Shown here piece after piece: positions 8,246 to 16,545 of a DNA stretch of 35,624 nucleotides. The stretch's first letter is position 1, and each line of letters opens with the position of its first letter. The position numbers and the translations under genes are program-made. The notes under the pieces were generated by a model, which was not told the DNA's origin, did not search any database, and saw only the letters and a list, made by a program, of their open reading frames with translations. The DNA comes from DATDCY01 sp031406795 [NCBI: Candidatus Rokuibacteriota bacterium] (GTDB lineage Bacteria > JAUVQV01): NCBI GenBank assembly GCA_031406795.1, contig JANOHV010000265.1, positions 1 to 35,624 of the forward strand, written 5' to 3'.

Positions 8246-8399
8246 TAACCCTCAGTGAAGTGCGGTAACTTTTCCCGTTCGTGGTGAGCCGTGAGCCTGA
8301 CGAACGGTCGAACCACGAACGGGAAGCCTTCATACAAGCGCCCTTCGACGGGCTCAGGGCGAACGGTACTGATCTGGCCACCGTTCAGTGAAGGGTTAT
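8246..8399. repeat. MITE-like dispersed repeat, copy B
   Basis: Near-identical to 1183-1338, including the core inverted repeat CCCGTTCGTGGT/ACCACGAACGGG (14-bp stem here) and the CGCCCTTCGACGGG hairpin. The ends are again imperfect inverted repeats built on TAACCCTCA and TGAA. It lies between two genes of the EPS operon. Confidence 0.75.
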
Positions 8400-8418
8400 C
8401 AATTGCCCCATACTAATT

Positions 8419-8434
8419 TGATTATACCCTGCAA
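8419..8434. repeat. 16-bp direct repeat, right copy
   Basis: Identical to 8228-8243 (TGATTATACCCTGCAA), in the same orientation, on the other side of the MITE-like element. Confidence 0.6.
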
Positions 8435-8507
8435 TTGTTCCCGCTCCACCGACTCCGTTCGTTTTCCTCGCCAAGAATTCACACCTCGCCGCGAGCTCCG
8501 TTCGATT

Positions 8508-10055
8508 TCAGCGCGCGGGTTCCGCAGCGCCGCCGGCATCGCCGGCCTGGGCCGCCCCCCCCGATGGTACGCCGCCCACGACGAGCCGCGAGGCGTAGGA
8601 GGCAGGAATCCGGCCCGCTTCGACGGGCTTGAAGTGAAACGTCAGCTGCGCGAAGTAGAGGTTGTTCGCGTAAGCGCGCAGCGCGTCGGTGGAGTCGTTC
8701 TTCCGGTAGCCGTACCCCAGATCCAGCTGCACCCGTTTGACCAGCAGCAGAACGAGCCCGGCCGCGACCCGCGTCGTGCGGTCCTCGACCTCGGCAAGCG
8801 CCTCCTCCCGGATCGACGTGCTCGTCCAGCTCCCCGCCAGATCGAACGCCGACCAGGGGGTGAGCAGCCAGCGCGCGCCGACAGTTGGTCCCCAGGCCGT
8901 TTCCTCACGGCCGGATTCCCGGAAATCCCGCGTCTCGTGCCACCCCCCGAGATCGAGCGTACTCCCGAGACGGGCCCGGATCGAAACTGCCGCCGAGGCG
9001 CGCCCGGTTTCGAGCGTGTCTCCATCCGGCTGAACCTGTTGACCCAGTTGGTACCCGAGATTCCACGAACCGCCCCGCTCGAGAATCCCCCTGATCTCAG
9101 CGCCACCGAGAAGGTTGGAACGGATCCCAGCAACGGGAGGCACGGCTGCCGCGCCACCGGCCACCGTACCATCGGCCGCAGTTCCCTCGACCGCCGTCCC
9201 CGCCCCCGTCGCCGGTTCGCCGTCCTCCTCCCGGCGCCACTCGAGGCGGTACCGCAGCGAAAGGTGTTCGCTCCACCGCTGTTCCACCGCCAATGACGCG
9301 CGCAGCTCGGTGTAGTCCGGCGCCAGGTCCCGGCCGACCTTGCCGTACGCCGCGCGCAACTCGCTCCCCCAGAGCGGGCTCCAACGGTGGCGGAGAAGCG
9401 CTTCACCGTAGTGCCGCTCCAGCCGGTCGAGTTCCTCGATCACGTCAGCCGCAGAATCCGTCTCCTCTGCAACCGGTGCGGCAGCCCCGCTCGCCGAGTA
9501 AGACTCCAACTCGCCGCGGTAGGCCAGCTCGAAGGTGCTTCTCGCTCCCAATTCCGCTTCCAGCCCCGTCCGCACGGAGAGCAGATTCCTGTCGACCTGG
9601 TCCACCCAGGCCTCCCCCTCCCGCTCCTGAGATCGAGGGACCCGGGAGCGCTCCTCGCGCGCCTCCAGGAAGAACGGAGACCACCGCCGCCAGCTCAGGT
9701 CCGCCGTGACGGCGTGCGTCCAGAAGGAATCCCGCTCTTCGTCGCCCTGGAACATCGAATAGGCGCCGTTGTAGAGCAGTTGCAGCCGATCGCGCTCCCC
9801 GAGCCACATGGCCGTGAGGCCCGGGCTGACGATAAAGATCGTTTCCTTCACCGGTTGTCGCAGCGCGGCCTCACCCTCAGCGCGCTCTTCGACCGCTGTC
9901 CGCGGGTCGAGGTGGAAGTTGTCGTCGATCTGCGCGCCCGCGCCGAGAGAGATGTCGTAGATCAGCGCCGCACGCGCCTCGGAGGGCTGCCCCGCGATCA
10001 GCATGATGCCCGCCGCCAGAGCCCCGAACGCAATTCGGGACTGCCGGAGCCTCAC
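8508..10055 (-). CDS. Outer-membrane beta-barrel protein of the EPS locus
   Basis: A 515-residue exported protein. The N-terminus has a signal peptide (about 1-29, ending near SEARA). The rest alternates polar and aromatic or hydrophobic residues in many amphipathic strands (for example DRLQLLYNGAYSMF, LSLRYRLEWRRE, VQLDLGYGYRKND), with the aromatic-rich strand LYFAQLTFHF near the end. A disordered Ala/Gly tail follows that strand. This matches the outer-membrane protein found in PEP-CTERM-type EPS loci (TIGR03016-like by recollection). Its GTG start overlaps the preceding export gene (GTGA). It is a likely outer-membrane channel for the polymer, because the two OPX proteins upstream lack a membrane-spanning C-terminus. 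Confidence 0.75.
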   Translation of the reverse strand: MRLRQSRIAFGALAAGIMLIAGQPSEARAALIYDISLGAGAQIDDNFHLDPRTAVEERAEGEAALRQPVKETIFIVSPGLTAMWLGERDRLQLLYNGAYSMFQGDEERDSFWTHAVTADLSWRRWSPFFLEAREERSRVPRSQEREGEAWVDQVDRNLLSVRTGLEAELGARSTFELAYRGELESYSASGAAAPVAEETDSAADVIEELDRLERHYGEALLRHRWSPLWGSELRAAYGKVGRDLAPDYTELRASLAVEQRWSEHLSLRYRLEWRREEDGEPATGAGTAVEGTAADGTVAGGAAAVPPVAGIRSNLLGGAEIRGILERGGSWNLGYQLGQQVQPDGDTLETGRASAAVSIRARLGSTLDLGGWHETRDFRESGREETAWGPTVGARWLLTPWSAFDLAGSWTSTSIREEALAEVEDRTTRVAAGLVLLLVKRVQLDLGYGYRKNDSTDALRAYANNLYFAQLTFHFKPVEAGRIPASYASRLVVGGVPSGGAAQAGDAGGAAEPAR

Positions 10056-11137
10056 CGCGGCACCATCACGATGTCGCCGGGGGAGAGCCGCAGGTTCCGC
10101 GACAGGTCGGCCCTTTTCAAAATCCGCGCGAGATCGACGGGCAGCTCCTGCTTCTTCCCGTCGGCCGCGGTGCGAACGACCCTGACGGCGTCCAGATCGG
10201 CGTACTCCGTGCCGCCGCCGGCTTCGACGAATGCATCGAGCAGCGTCAGGCCCTCCCGAAAGGCGATGGTCCGCGGCGTCCGGACCTCGCCGACGACCAG
10301 AACCCGCTCCGGAGGCAGTTGGGGCGGCTTGAACGGAACAATCACGATGTCCCCGGGCGCGATCACGACATTCTTCTCCAGCGCGCCGCTTTTCAGCAAT
10401 TCGTCGATGTCGACCGGGATTTCCACCGTCTGGCCGCTCCCCTGCCGGCGGGCGATCTTGGCGCTCTTCAAGTCGGCAGCCGGCGTGCCGCCGCCGGCGC
10501 CGAGGTAGGCGTCGAGCAGCGTCATCCCCTCCACGTACGGCAGCGCGTGCGGCTGGACGACCTCGCCCACGACGAGAATCCGCCCGAGCGTCACTTCGCG
10601 GGCCGGGATTGCCAGGATGTCCCCCGGCGACAGCAGCGGATTGATGCCGGGCGGCTTCTGTGTCCGCGCGGGGAGCGAGAGGTCGACCGGGATCCGCGCC
10701 TCACCCCGCAGGATGTACGCGCCCGCCAGGTCGGCATCGGCCGTTGCCCCCCCCGCCCGGGCCAGCAGCTGCCGGGCCGTAATCGGACCCGCGAGGGAGA
10801 ACACGCCGTTGGCGATCGCGCCCTGGGTGTAGACGCGGAAGCTGGTGGGGCCGGAGACCGTCACCGTCACGTTCGGCGCGTTCACGAACGACGAGAGCTT
10901 TTCAGCGAGGATCTGCCCCAGCTGCATCGCCGTGAGCCCCTCGGCCTTCACGTCGCGGATCAGCGGCAGCGTGATCTGCCCGTCGGGCCGCACGATGACG
11001 CTCTGGCTGAGTTCGGCGTTCTTCCAGACGTTGATCTGCAGGGTATCGCCGCCGCCGATCAGGTATTCCTGCTGAGTCCGGGCAGGCGCCGACACCAGCA
11101 GAAAGACCAGCGCACCCGACAAGAACCATCGCTTCAT
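10052..11137 (-). CDS. Polysaccharide export protein, OPX/Wza family, multi-SLBB (361 aa)
   Basis: A periplasmic export protein. After a signal peptide (cleavage near SAPA/RTQQ) comes the poly-export (PES) domain opening EYLIGGGDTLQINVWKNAEL (about 24-43). SLBB-type repeats follow, each with a GLTLLDAxxxAGGGT-like motif (two clear ones, one weaker), and the protein ends LSPGDIVMVPR. There is no lipobox Cys and no C-terminal amphipathic helix, the element that forms the outer-membrane pore in E. coli Wza. GGGAGG precedes the ATG at 11137. It is a diverged paralogue of the gene just upstream and overlaps the barrel gene by four bases. Confidence 0.9.
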   Translation of the reverse strand: MKRWFLSGALVFLLVSAPARTQQEYLIGGGDTLQINVWKNAELSQSVIVRPDGQITLPLIRDVKAEGLTAMQLGQILAEKLSSFVNAPNVTVTVSGPTSFRVYTQGAIANGVFSLAGPITARQLLARAGGATADADLAGAYILRGEARIPVDLSLPARTQKPPGINPLLSPGDILAIPAREVTLGRILVVGEVVQPHALPYVEGMTLLDAYLGAGGGTPAADLKSAKIARRQGSGQTVEIPVDIDELLKSGALEKNVVIAPGDIVIVPFKPPQLPPERVLVVGEVRTPRTIAFREGLTLLDAFVEAGGGTEYADLDAVRVVRTAADGKKQELPVDLARILKRADLSRNLRLSPGDIVMVPR

Positions 11138-11168
11138 CCGCGGACCTCCCTGATCGCCATTGCCGTCT

Positions 11169-11987
11169 TCATCGGGGCACCACGACGATGTCCCCCGGAA
11201 GCAGGTTGAGATTCTTCCCGAGTTCGCCCTTCTTGAGCATGCGTGCGAGATCGACCTCGATCTGCGCCTGCCGCCCGTTCGTCCCGAGGCGGAGCACCTT
11301 CGCCGAATCCAGATCGGCGTATTCCGTGCCGCCGCCCGCCGCCACGAACGCGTCGAGCACGGTCAGCCCTTCCTGAAACGGCAGGCTGCGGGGCGTCCGG
11401 ACCTCCCCCGCCACGAGCACCCGACGGGTGGCATTGCGGAAGGGCACGACGAGAACGTCCTCCGGCATCAGCGCCGGGTAGGACTCGGCGGCCGGCCCGG
11501 AACCGGCCCGCGGCTGCAGATCGACCGGAATACGCTCGCCGCCGCGCAGGATGAACGCCTCGGCGGGATCCCCCTCCGCCGTCGGCCCCCCGGCGCGCGC
11601 CAGCAGCTGCAGCACATTGATCGGCGCGGAGAGCGGGAACATGCCGTTCGCCACGGCCCCGTTCGTGTAGACCCGGAAGTTGGTCGCGGTGACGACGGTG
11701 ACCGTGACGTTCGGGGCGTTCACCAGCGCAGAGAGTTTGGCCTCGATCATCTTCCCGAGGTCCATCGCCGACTTGCCGCTCGCCGGCACGTCGCGGATCA
11801 GCGGCAGCGTGATCATCCCGTCGGGACGGACGGTCACGGTCTGGCTCAGCTCGGGGTTCTTCCAGACGTTCACCTGCAGGCTGTCGCCCCCGCCGATGAG
11901 GTAGGCCTGGTCCCCCGCGGCCGCGCCGCTGCACAGCGCCACCAGCCCGGCGAACATCACACCGGCAAACCTCGCGCCCCCGCTCAT
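11169..11987 (-). CDS. Polysaccharide export protein, OPX/Wza family, short form (272 aa)
   Basis: The second OPX protein of the locus. A signal peptide (about 1-25, ending SGAAAG) is followed by QAYLIGGGDSLQVNVWKNPE, the PES domain, one clear SLBB unit (EGLTVLDAFVAAGGGTEYAD) and the end LLPGDIVVVPR. It aligns over most of its length with the downstream 361-residue paralogue but has one SLBB unit fewer. It lacks the pore helix of Wza and has no convincing lipobox. The ATG at 11987 is fixed by GGAGGAG six bases upstream and overlaps the kinase stop (ATGA). Confidence 0.9.
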   Translation of the reverse strand: MSGGARFAGVMFAGLVALCSGAAAGDQAYLIGGGDSLQVNVWKNPELSQTVTVRPDGMITLPLIRDVPASGKSAMDLGKMIEAKLSALVNAPNVTVTVVTATNFRVYTNGAVANGMFPLSAPINVLQLLARAGGPTAEGDPAEAFILRGGERIPVDLQPRAGSGPAAESYPALMPEDVLVVPFRNATRRVLVAGEVRTPRSLPFQEGLTVLDAFVAAGGGTEYADLDSAKVLRLGTNGRQAQIEVDLARMLKKGELGKNLNLLPGDIVVVPR

Positions 11988-14900
11988 GAGCTGCTCCTCC
12001 CGTAGCCGTTCTCCTGCCGCAGACGGACCGGGCTCCCCGGTCCCGCGGCCTGCGTCTGGGGAAACCTCATCGTGAATGTCGTGCCCTTGCCGGGGCTGCT
12101 GCTGACCCGCACTTTGGCGCCGTGGTTCTCGAGGATCTTGTGCACCACGGAGAGCCCGAGGCCCGTCCCCTTGGCCTCCTTGGTCGTGAAGAAGGGATCG
12201 AAAATGCGCGCGAGGATCTCCGCTGGGATGCCGACGCCGGTGTCGCTGAAGCGCACCAGGACCTCCGCGCGCCGCTGCCGCTGTTCCCGCAGACCGTCGA
12301 CGATCGCGCGCACCTGTTCGAGCACGTGAGCATTTTCGAGCGGCCGCGGCAGAACGCCGACGATCCCCGGGATGCGCGCCCAGCGCTGATCGCCCGCCCC
12401 GGCGTCCGCGATGACGAGAATCTTCGCGTCGGGGGCGTATTCCCTGGCCATCATCACGAAGAAGTCCACCCGGTTCGGGTCGGTGTCCGCGAAATCCAGC
12501 AGCAGCACCTCGGGGGGCGTCGCCGGGCTCTGGCGGAAGGAATCGATCGCCTCCCCGTCGCCGCGGAAGAAGCGCACTTCCCACCCGGGAACATCCATCA
12601 GCGCCCGCAGAAAGGCCAGGTCGCCGGCGTTGTCGTACACGACCGCGATGCTCGCGGGTTCCGACCCCGCGGAGGCGGACGCGTCCACCTCGGCGACGAT
12701 GTCGATCGCGCCGCCGGAGGGCATCGCGTCGACGGCGTTGGCGATGAGATTGACGAAGACCTGCTGCAGATCCTGCGCGTTGCCCCAGACGGCCGGGAGC
12801 CCCTCGCCGAAGGTGCGGCGGACCTCGATGCGACGGCGTCCGATCACGACCTGGAAAAGTTCGAGCGCGACATCGATCGCCTCGGGCAGGGCGATCCAGC
12901 CCGAAGAGGCCGCGCCGCTTCGCGAGAACGACAGCAGGTTGCCGACGATGCGATTAATCCGGAGCACGTCCTTGCGGATGCTCTCGAGCACTTCGCGGTA
13001 TTCCGCATCCTTCTCCCGCCGCTTGAGGATTTCCAGGTTGAAGCTGATCGCCCCGAGCGGGTTGTTCAGCTCGTGGGCCATGCCCGCCGAGAGGATCGAC
13101 AGGGAGTTGAGCTTCTCCGAGAGGACCATCTGCTGCTCGAGGCGCTTCTGACCCGAAATGTCCACGAGCAGACAGACGACCGCGGCCTGGTCTCCCTGCC
13201 CGACCCCCCAGGGCGAGAAGGTGATCTGATAGGAGCGGTCTTCGCCGGCCTCGCCCGCGAGGTGGGCGACGCGCCGCTCCACGCCGCCCGAGGCCACCGT
13301 CTCGTGCATGCAGCACCAGGAACAGGGCAGCCGCCGCCGAAAAAGTGCCTCGTAGCACTTGCGGTTGCGCACGTCGCCCTGAAGCTCCGACGCCACCGGA
13401 AACACCCCGCGGTGGAAGAACTGCAGATCGTATTTCGGGTTGACGATGTAGAGCGTCTCCCCCATGCCGCGAATGACGGCCTCCATCTTGCGCTGTTCGC
13501 TCTCGAGGGAGACTCGCAGATCCTTGAACGCCGTGACGTCCCGCATCACCTCGATGGCCGCCGTGACCTTGCCCTCCACGTCGCGCAGCGGGAACGTGTC
13601 GAGACGGTACCAGTGCGTCTTCCCCTCCTCGACACGGGTGATCTCCCGGTTGACCGGGGCGTCCTGCGCGATCGACTCCTCGCAGGCGCAGGTGCCGCAG
13701 ACTGCCGCGCCGTCGACCGACCAGGGGCAGACCTGTCCTTCCAGCGATGCGGGCGAGCCGGCCAGAAGCTGCCGATACGTGGCATTGCAGAACACGATGT
13801 GCCGCGAGGCGTCGACGACGGCGATCCCGTAGCCGATGTTGTCGAAGATTCGCTGGTGCAGATCCTTGAGCTGGACGACTTCCTTGAGCAGACGCTCGTT
13901 CTCCGCGGCCGCCACCGCGAAAGGGTCGAGTTCGCGCTCGAAGGAGAGCAGCAGGTGGCCGGCCTCCGCCCCCGTGTCCGCCGGCGTCAGAAGCGCCTTC
14001 AGCTCGCGGCCGCAGGGAATTTCCAGGGGGTGAATGGCATCCACTTCCCCGGTCAACCCCGGCAGGACCTCCGGGAGGTCGCGCAGTCCGGTGTCCCTGA
14101 GAAGGACAACGGAGGCCGGCTTGCGCCTGTCCGGGCGGGGATCGTCGAGACGCGCGGAGGCGCGCCAGAGGTCGGTGGCGGGAACGGCTTTCATCGGGTA
14201 GAGCACCCGGTCGGGCTCCACCGCCGCCGGGAAGCGCAGACTGCCGTCCGTGCCGATCTCCTCGGGCACCAGCAGGATGAAGCGTCCGTCGCGGCTGCGA
14301 TGCGCCAGCGGGAAGATCGAGAAGGGTCCCAGGCCATCCCCGTCGCGGTCCATCGCGCCCGGATCGAGACCGAGCGCCTCCCGGTAGGCCACGATTGCCG
14401 GCCGACCGTTGCATTCGAGGATCCGGTCGCCCTCGGCGCGGGTGACGAAAAGCTTCGCGCCGACCGGCTCGAAGGAGTGATACCGCTCGAGTGAGAACCG
14501 GAGATCGGTCTTGATCATGGTCAGGACGACCCCGCTCGTAACAACCCGCCCATCGGCCAGGATCGCGGCTCGTGCGCCGCCCGCGGGGAGCGAGAGCATC
14601 AGCAGGGGCACCCGCGAGTGGAGTTTCCGCCGCAGAAAAGTCGCGATCTTGAGCTCCCGCGAATGCCGCTGGCCGGAGGGCGAGATCACCGCCGCAAGCG
14701 CAAGGGAGGGACGGCGGTAGCGGTACCAGTGATAAAGATGCCGCTCGGCGGATGTGGCAGGCATGTCGCGTGCGGACGGGGAGATGAAGGAATCCCGACA
14801 AGCCTCCTGCGCTTCGTGTTCCCACCCCGCCTCGGCGCCATCGCCGACGCCGGTGCCAACCTTCGCCCGAAGATGCCGCGTGGCGAACAGCATCACCCGC

Positions 14901-15154
14901 ACTCCGGCGGGAGCAGGTGATTCACCATCGGCGGGCGTCGGGTCGGAGACCAGGCCCATCAGCGGGCAATCCCCGAGGGACTCGCGTGCGCCGCTCAGGA
15001 TCTCCCCGGCGTCCGGCGTCCCCCGGCCGACCAGCAGGGCCAGCGCGGGCGGCAGCCCCCCTGACTGTTCCAGCGCGGCACGCACGGCCGCACGCCCCTG
15101 CTCGAAGGGGTTCCCTGCCGCGGGCGCGCCGTAGCCGACGAGCAGCCTGATCAT
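11984..15154 (-). CDS. FIST-PAS-PAS histidine kinase with a receiver-like domain inserted in its ATPase domain
   Basis: A 1056-residue soluble sensor kinase. Residues about 1-410 look like a FIST sensor (the FIST_C hallmark NGRPAIVAYREALG lies at 249-262). A PAS domain at about 431-545 has Cys476, 486, 489 and 491; a second PAS at about 553-670 has Cys600, 611, 614 and 615. The dimerisation domain has H694 in MAHELNNPL. The ATPase N-box (NLIANAVDAM, 802-811) is followed by one strand (GGAIDIVAEVD), then about 140 extra residues (826-963), before the matching strand and G1 box (VLVRFSDTGVGIP, 965-977), the F-box FDPFFTTK and G2 GTGLGL. The insert resembles a receiver: D841 for the acidic pair and D887 in VLLLDF as possible acceptor, but Ala916 and Arg937 where Thr/Ser and Lys are expected. 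Reading is continuous. Overlaps of four bases at both ends tie it to the sugar transferase and export genes. Confidence 0.88.
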   Translation of the reverse strand: MIRLLVGYGAPAAGNPFEQGRAAVRAALEQSGGLPPALALLVGRGTPDAGEILSGARESLGDCPLMGLVSDPTPADGESPAPAGVRVMLFATRHLRAKVGTGVGDGAEAGWEHEAQEACRDSFISPSARDMPATSAERHLYHWYRYRRPSLALAAVISPSGQRHSRELKIATFLRRKLHSRVPLLMLSLPAGGARAAILADGRVVTSGVVLTMIKTDLRFSLERYHSFEPVGAKLFVTRAEGDRILECNGRPAIVAYREALGLDPGAMDRDGDGLGPFSIFPLAHRSRDGRFILLVPEEIGTDGSLRFPAAVEPDRVLYPMKAVPATDLWRASARLDDPRPDRRKPASVVLLRDTGLRDLPEVLPGLTGEVDAIHPLEIPCGRELKALLTPADTGAEAGHLLLSFERELDPFAVAAAENERLLKEVVQLKDLHQRIFDNIGYGIAVVDASRHIVFCNATYRQLLAGSPASLEGQVCPWSVDGAAVCGTCACEESIAQDAPVNREITRVEEGKTHWYRLDTFPLRDVEGKVTAAIEVMRDVTAFKDLRVSLESEQRKMEAVIRGMGETLYIVNPKYDLQFFHRGVFPVASELQGDVRNRKCYEALFRRRLPCSWCCMHETVASGGVERRVAHLAGEAGEDRSYQITFSPWGVGQGDQAAVVCLLVDISGQKRLEQQMVLSEKLNSLSILSAGMAHELNNPLGAISFNLEILKRREKDAEYREVLESIRKDVLRINRIVGNLLSFSRSGAASSGWIALPEAIDVALELFQVVIGRRRIEVRRTFGEGLPAVWGNAQDLQQVFVNLIANAVDAMPSGGAIDIVAEVDASASAGSEPASIAVVYDNAGDLAFLRALMDVPGWEVRFFRGDGEAIDSFRQSPATPPEVLLLDFADTDPNRVDFFVMMAREYAPDAKILVIADAGAGDQRWARIPGIVGVLPRPLENAHVLEQVRAIVDGLREQRQRRAEVLVRFSDTGVGIPAEILARIFDPFFTTKEAKGTGLGLSVVHKILENHGAKVRVSSSPGKGTTFTMRFPQTQAAGPGSPVRLRQENGYGRSSS

Positions 15155-16530
15155 GTGCCCTGCGCGAAGAAGACGACTTTGAGCGTCTTGATCGCGATCC
15201 AGATGTCGAGCTTCCAGGACATGTTCTTGATGTAATAGAGGTCGAACTTGAGCTTCTCGATCGCGTCCTCGACCGAAGCGCCGTAGCGGTACTGGACTTG
15301 AGCCCAGCCGGTGAGTCCGGGCTTCACCGAGAAACGCAGCACGTAGTACGGAATCTCGCTCTTGAGCTTTTCGACGAAGAACGGCCGCTCGGGCCGCGGG
15401 CCGATGAAGCTCATCTCCCCTCTGAGCACGTTGATGAATTGCGGGATCTCGTCGAGGCGGGTCAGCCGCAGCCAGCGGCCGACCCGGGTGACCCGGTAGT
15501 CGCGAACGCTCGCCCAGACCGGACCGGTCCCGTCTGCGGCATCGCTGCGCATCGTCCGAAACTTGATCAGATTGAACGGCCGCTCGCCCTGGCCGGTGCG
15601 CTCCTGGCGGTAGAAGACCGGCCCCTTCGAGTCGAGCTTCAGCAGCAGCGCGATGATCCCCAGCAGCGGCAAGGAGAGCGCCAGCCCCACAAGCGAGGCG
15701 GCGATGTCGAACACCCGTTTGAAATGCCGCAGAACCGGCCGCCGGAGCAAGTCGAACCCGCCGCTGTAGAGGAACCAGGAGTCCTCGACGTTCTTGATGG
15801 GGATCTGGCCCATCGCGCGCTCGTAGAAATTCGGCATGTCGATCACTTCGACCCCGCTCATCTTGATCCTGAGCAGATTGCCGATCAGCTCCGCGTTCTG
15901 GATGGACGAAATGGCCATGATCACCAGATCGACCCCGTGCTGTGCCACGGATTGCTGTAGCTGCTGCGCGGTGCCGACCACGCGGACACCCTTGTATTCG
16001 ACGTTCCTCTTCGACATGTCGTCGTCGATCACGCCGGCGACCCTGATGCGCAGCCGCGGCTCACGCAGCGTGCAGTCGATTACCGTGCGGCCCGCCCAAC
16101 CCGCGCCGAGCACCAGCGCGGAGCGCACGACTCGCGCGCGACGCTCCTTCAGCGCGGAAACGAAGCGGACCACGAAGACCTCGGCCGCCATCGCCACCGC
16201 CAGCACCGCGAAGAGCTCCCCCGCGCCCGCGCGGTCGACGGTGAAATAATAGGCGAGTCCGAAGAGCAGGACTACGGCCAGGGTGGCGGCGGCGATCCGC
16301 AGCGAGACCATGGGGGAGCCCCAGGAGCAGCGCGGGTCGTAGAGCTGCGCCACGGCGAGCATCACCGGGAACGCCAGCGCCGAAAGGAGCAGCCAGGGGG
16401 CGCTCAGCAGCACGGCAATCGGGTCGCCGTGACGCGCCAGCCCGTACCCGGCGATCGCGATGACCGGGACGTTGGCGTCGAGCGCCATGTGGATCAGGGT
16501 CGTCCTTCCCGCCGCCGGTGCCTGGAACAT
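15151..16530 (-). CDS. Polyprenyl glycosylphosphotransferase starting EPS synthesis (EpsB/WcaJ type)
   Basis: An inner-membrane enzyme that moves a sugar phosphate from a UDP-sugar to undecaprenyl phosphate, the first step in building the repeat unit. The N-terminal half has several membrane helices and a Rossmann-like CoA-binding-type region (VLGAGWAGRTVI). The C-terminal half is the catalytic bacterial sugar transferase domain: KRVFDIAASLVGLALSLP, GPVFYRQERTG, FRTMRSDA, RLDEIPQF, MSFIGPRPERP and KPGLTGWAQV. The length of 459 fits the exosortase-locus type. No clear Shine-Dalgarno is seen before the ATG at 16530, 15 bases after the receiver stop; an ATG at 16488 is the alternative. Which sugar it transfers cannot be told. 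Confidence 0.92.
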   Translation of the reverse strand: MFQAPAAGRTTLIHMALDANVPVIAIAGYGLARHGDPIAVLLSAPWLLLSALAFPVMLAVAQLYDPRCSWGSPMVSLRIAAATLAVVLLFGLAYYFTVDRAGAGELFAVLAVAMAAEVFVVRFVSALKERRARVVRSALVLGAGWAGRTVIDCTLREPRLRIRVAGVIDDDMSKRNVEYKGVRVVGTAQQLQQSVAQHGVDLVIMAISSIQNAELIGNLLRIKMSGVEVIDMPNFYERAMGQIPIKNVEDSWFLYSGGFDLLRRPVLRHFKRVFDIAASLVGLALSLPLLGIIALLLKLDSKGPVFYRQERTGQGERPFNLIKFRTMRSDAADGTGPVWASVRDYRVTRVGRWLRLTRLDEIPQFINVLRGEMSFIGPRPERPFFVEKLKSEIPYYVLRFSVKPGLTGWAQVQYRYGASVEDAIEKLKFDLYYIKNMSWKLDIWIAIKTLKVVFFAQGT

Positions 16531-16545
16531 GCTTAAGGGGGGGAG

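Larger units (their letters stand above)
8102..8507. other. Repeat-filled gap inside the EPS cluster
   Basis: No gene is seen between the outer-membrane barrel and chain-length genes, both on the minus strand. The gap holds a GTAGGGG-type palindrome (8176-8203), a small perfect hairpin AAGGCGAATCGCCTT (8210-8224), the second MITE-like copy (8246-8399) and two exact 16-bp direct repeats (8228-8243 and 8419-8434). The direct repeats contain TTATAC and may double as promoter -10 sequence; that is a guess. Confidence 0.6.

Noticed and set aside
1183-8434. Repeats as a CRISPR array
   Set aside because: Only two distant copies, with internal palindromes and no regular spacers; no cas gene in the window.
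12122-14494. 790-codon open frame opposite the FIST kinase
   Set aside because: Arg/Val/Asp-rich antisense shadow; no domain recognised and no ribosome-binding site.
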